Below are positions 5,320-5,340 of a DNA stretch of 5,340 nucleotides, piece after piece. The notes below the pieces were generated by a model that saw only the letters and a list, made by a program, of their open reading frames with translations, was not told where the DNA came from and made no database searches. Location of the stretch: contig DAOVRI010000125.1 of NCBI GenBank assembly GCA_030628245.1, forward strand, positions 1-5,340, given 5' to 3'. Origin of the DNA: Dehalococcoidales bacterium (GTDB taxonomy: Bacteria > Chloroflexota > Dehalococcoidia > Dehalococcoidales > RBG-16-60-22). The position numbers and the translations under genes are program-made. The stretch's first letter is position 1. Every line of letters begins with the position of its first letter.

Positions 5320-5340
5320 CTAGCGTGGCGGCCCGCCGAA
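5320..5340 (-). CDS. Possible C-terminal end of an upstream gene (partial)
   Basis: In one minus-strand frame the edge reads Phe-Gly-Gly-Pro-Pro-Arg and a TAG stop (5320-5322), 16 bases before the preferred ATPase start. Gly/Pro-rich tails are common at the ends of MacA-like periplasmic adaptor proteins, and such an adaptor often precedes this ATPase-permease pair. A second frame also closes here (TGA at 5309-5311, overlapping the alternative ATPase start), so which frame is coding cannot be decided from six codons. Confidence 0.3.
   Translation of the reverse strand, partial: FGGPPR

Overview
The window looks like bacterial chromosome from an anaerobe. Every gene I can support lies on the minus strand, so the region reads from right to left. 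Two neighbouring gene groups are typical of strict anaerobes (UPF0251/DUF134, DUF364, DUF169, NifX/NifB-like FeMo-co domain). The Shine-Dalgarno sequences are strong, one start is probably TTG, and sigma-70-like -10/-35 boxes can be proposed. A Dehalococcoidia (Chloroflexota) or clostridial/deltaproteobacterial-type anaerobe would fit, but this is an inference from gene content and I cannot place the organism firmly. There are no RNA genes, IS elements or CRISPR arrays.

Right part (about 5340 to 3412): the end of an export operon. A MacB/LolD-type ABC ATPase (4635-5303) overlaps by 4 bases an FtsX/MacB-fold permease (3412-4638). A few bases at the right edge may be the tail of an upstream gene, possibly the periplasmic adaptor expected in such operons.

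Middle (3411 to 2545): a 123-base spacer with a plausible promoter, then a DUF169 protein (2545-3288) of unknown function with five cysteines.

Left part (2544 to 1): a 98-base regulatory gap holds a probable promoter, a perfect 22-bp palindrome placed where the transcription start should be, and a second inverted repeat over the promoter core. From here a compact operon runs leftward: a DUF134 helix-turn-helix regulator with a C-terminal Cys/His cluster (1985-2446), two adjacent divergent DUF364 'putative heavy-metal chelation' proteins (1235-1966 and 450-1208, the latter probably starting at an internal TTG), a stand-alone NifX-like FeMo-co-domain protein (46-429), and the first codons of another gene (1-10) whose MPR start and context resemble DUF5320 proteins.

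The most interesting reading is that the left operon is a self-regulated metal or metallocofactor handling unit in which the DUF134 protein binds the 22-bp palindrome. No nif structural gene is visible, so the NifX-like protein should not be read as evidence of nitrogen fixation. The function is inferred from family membership and gene order only.
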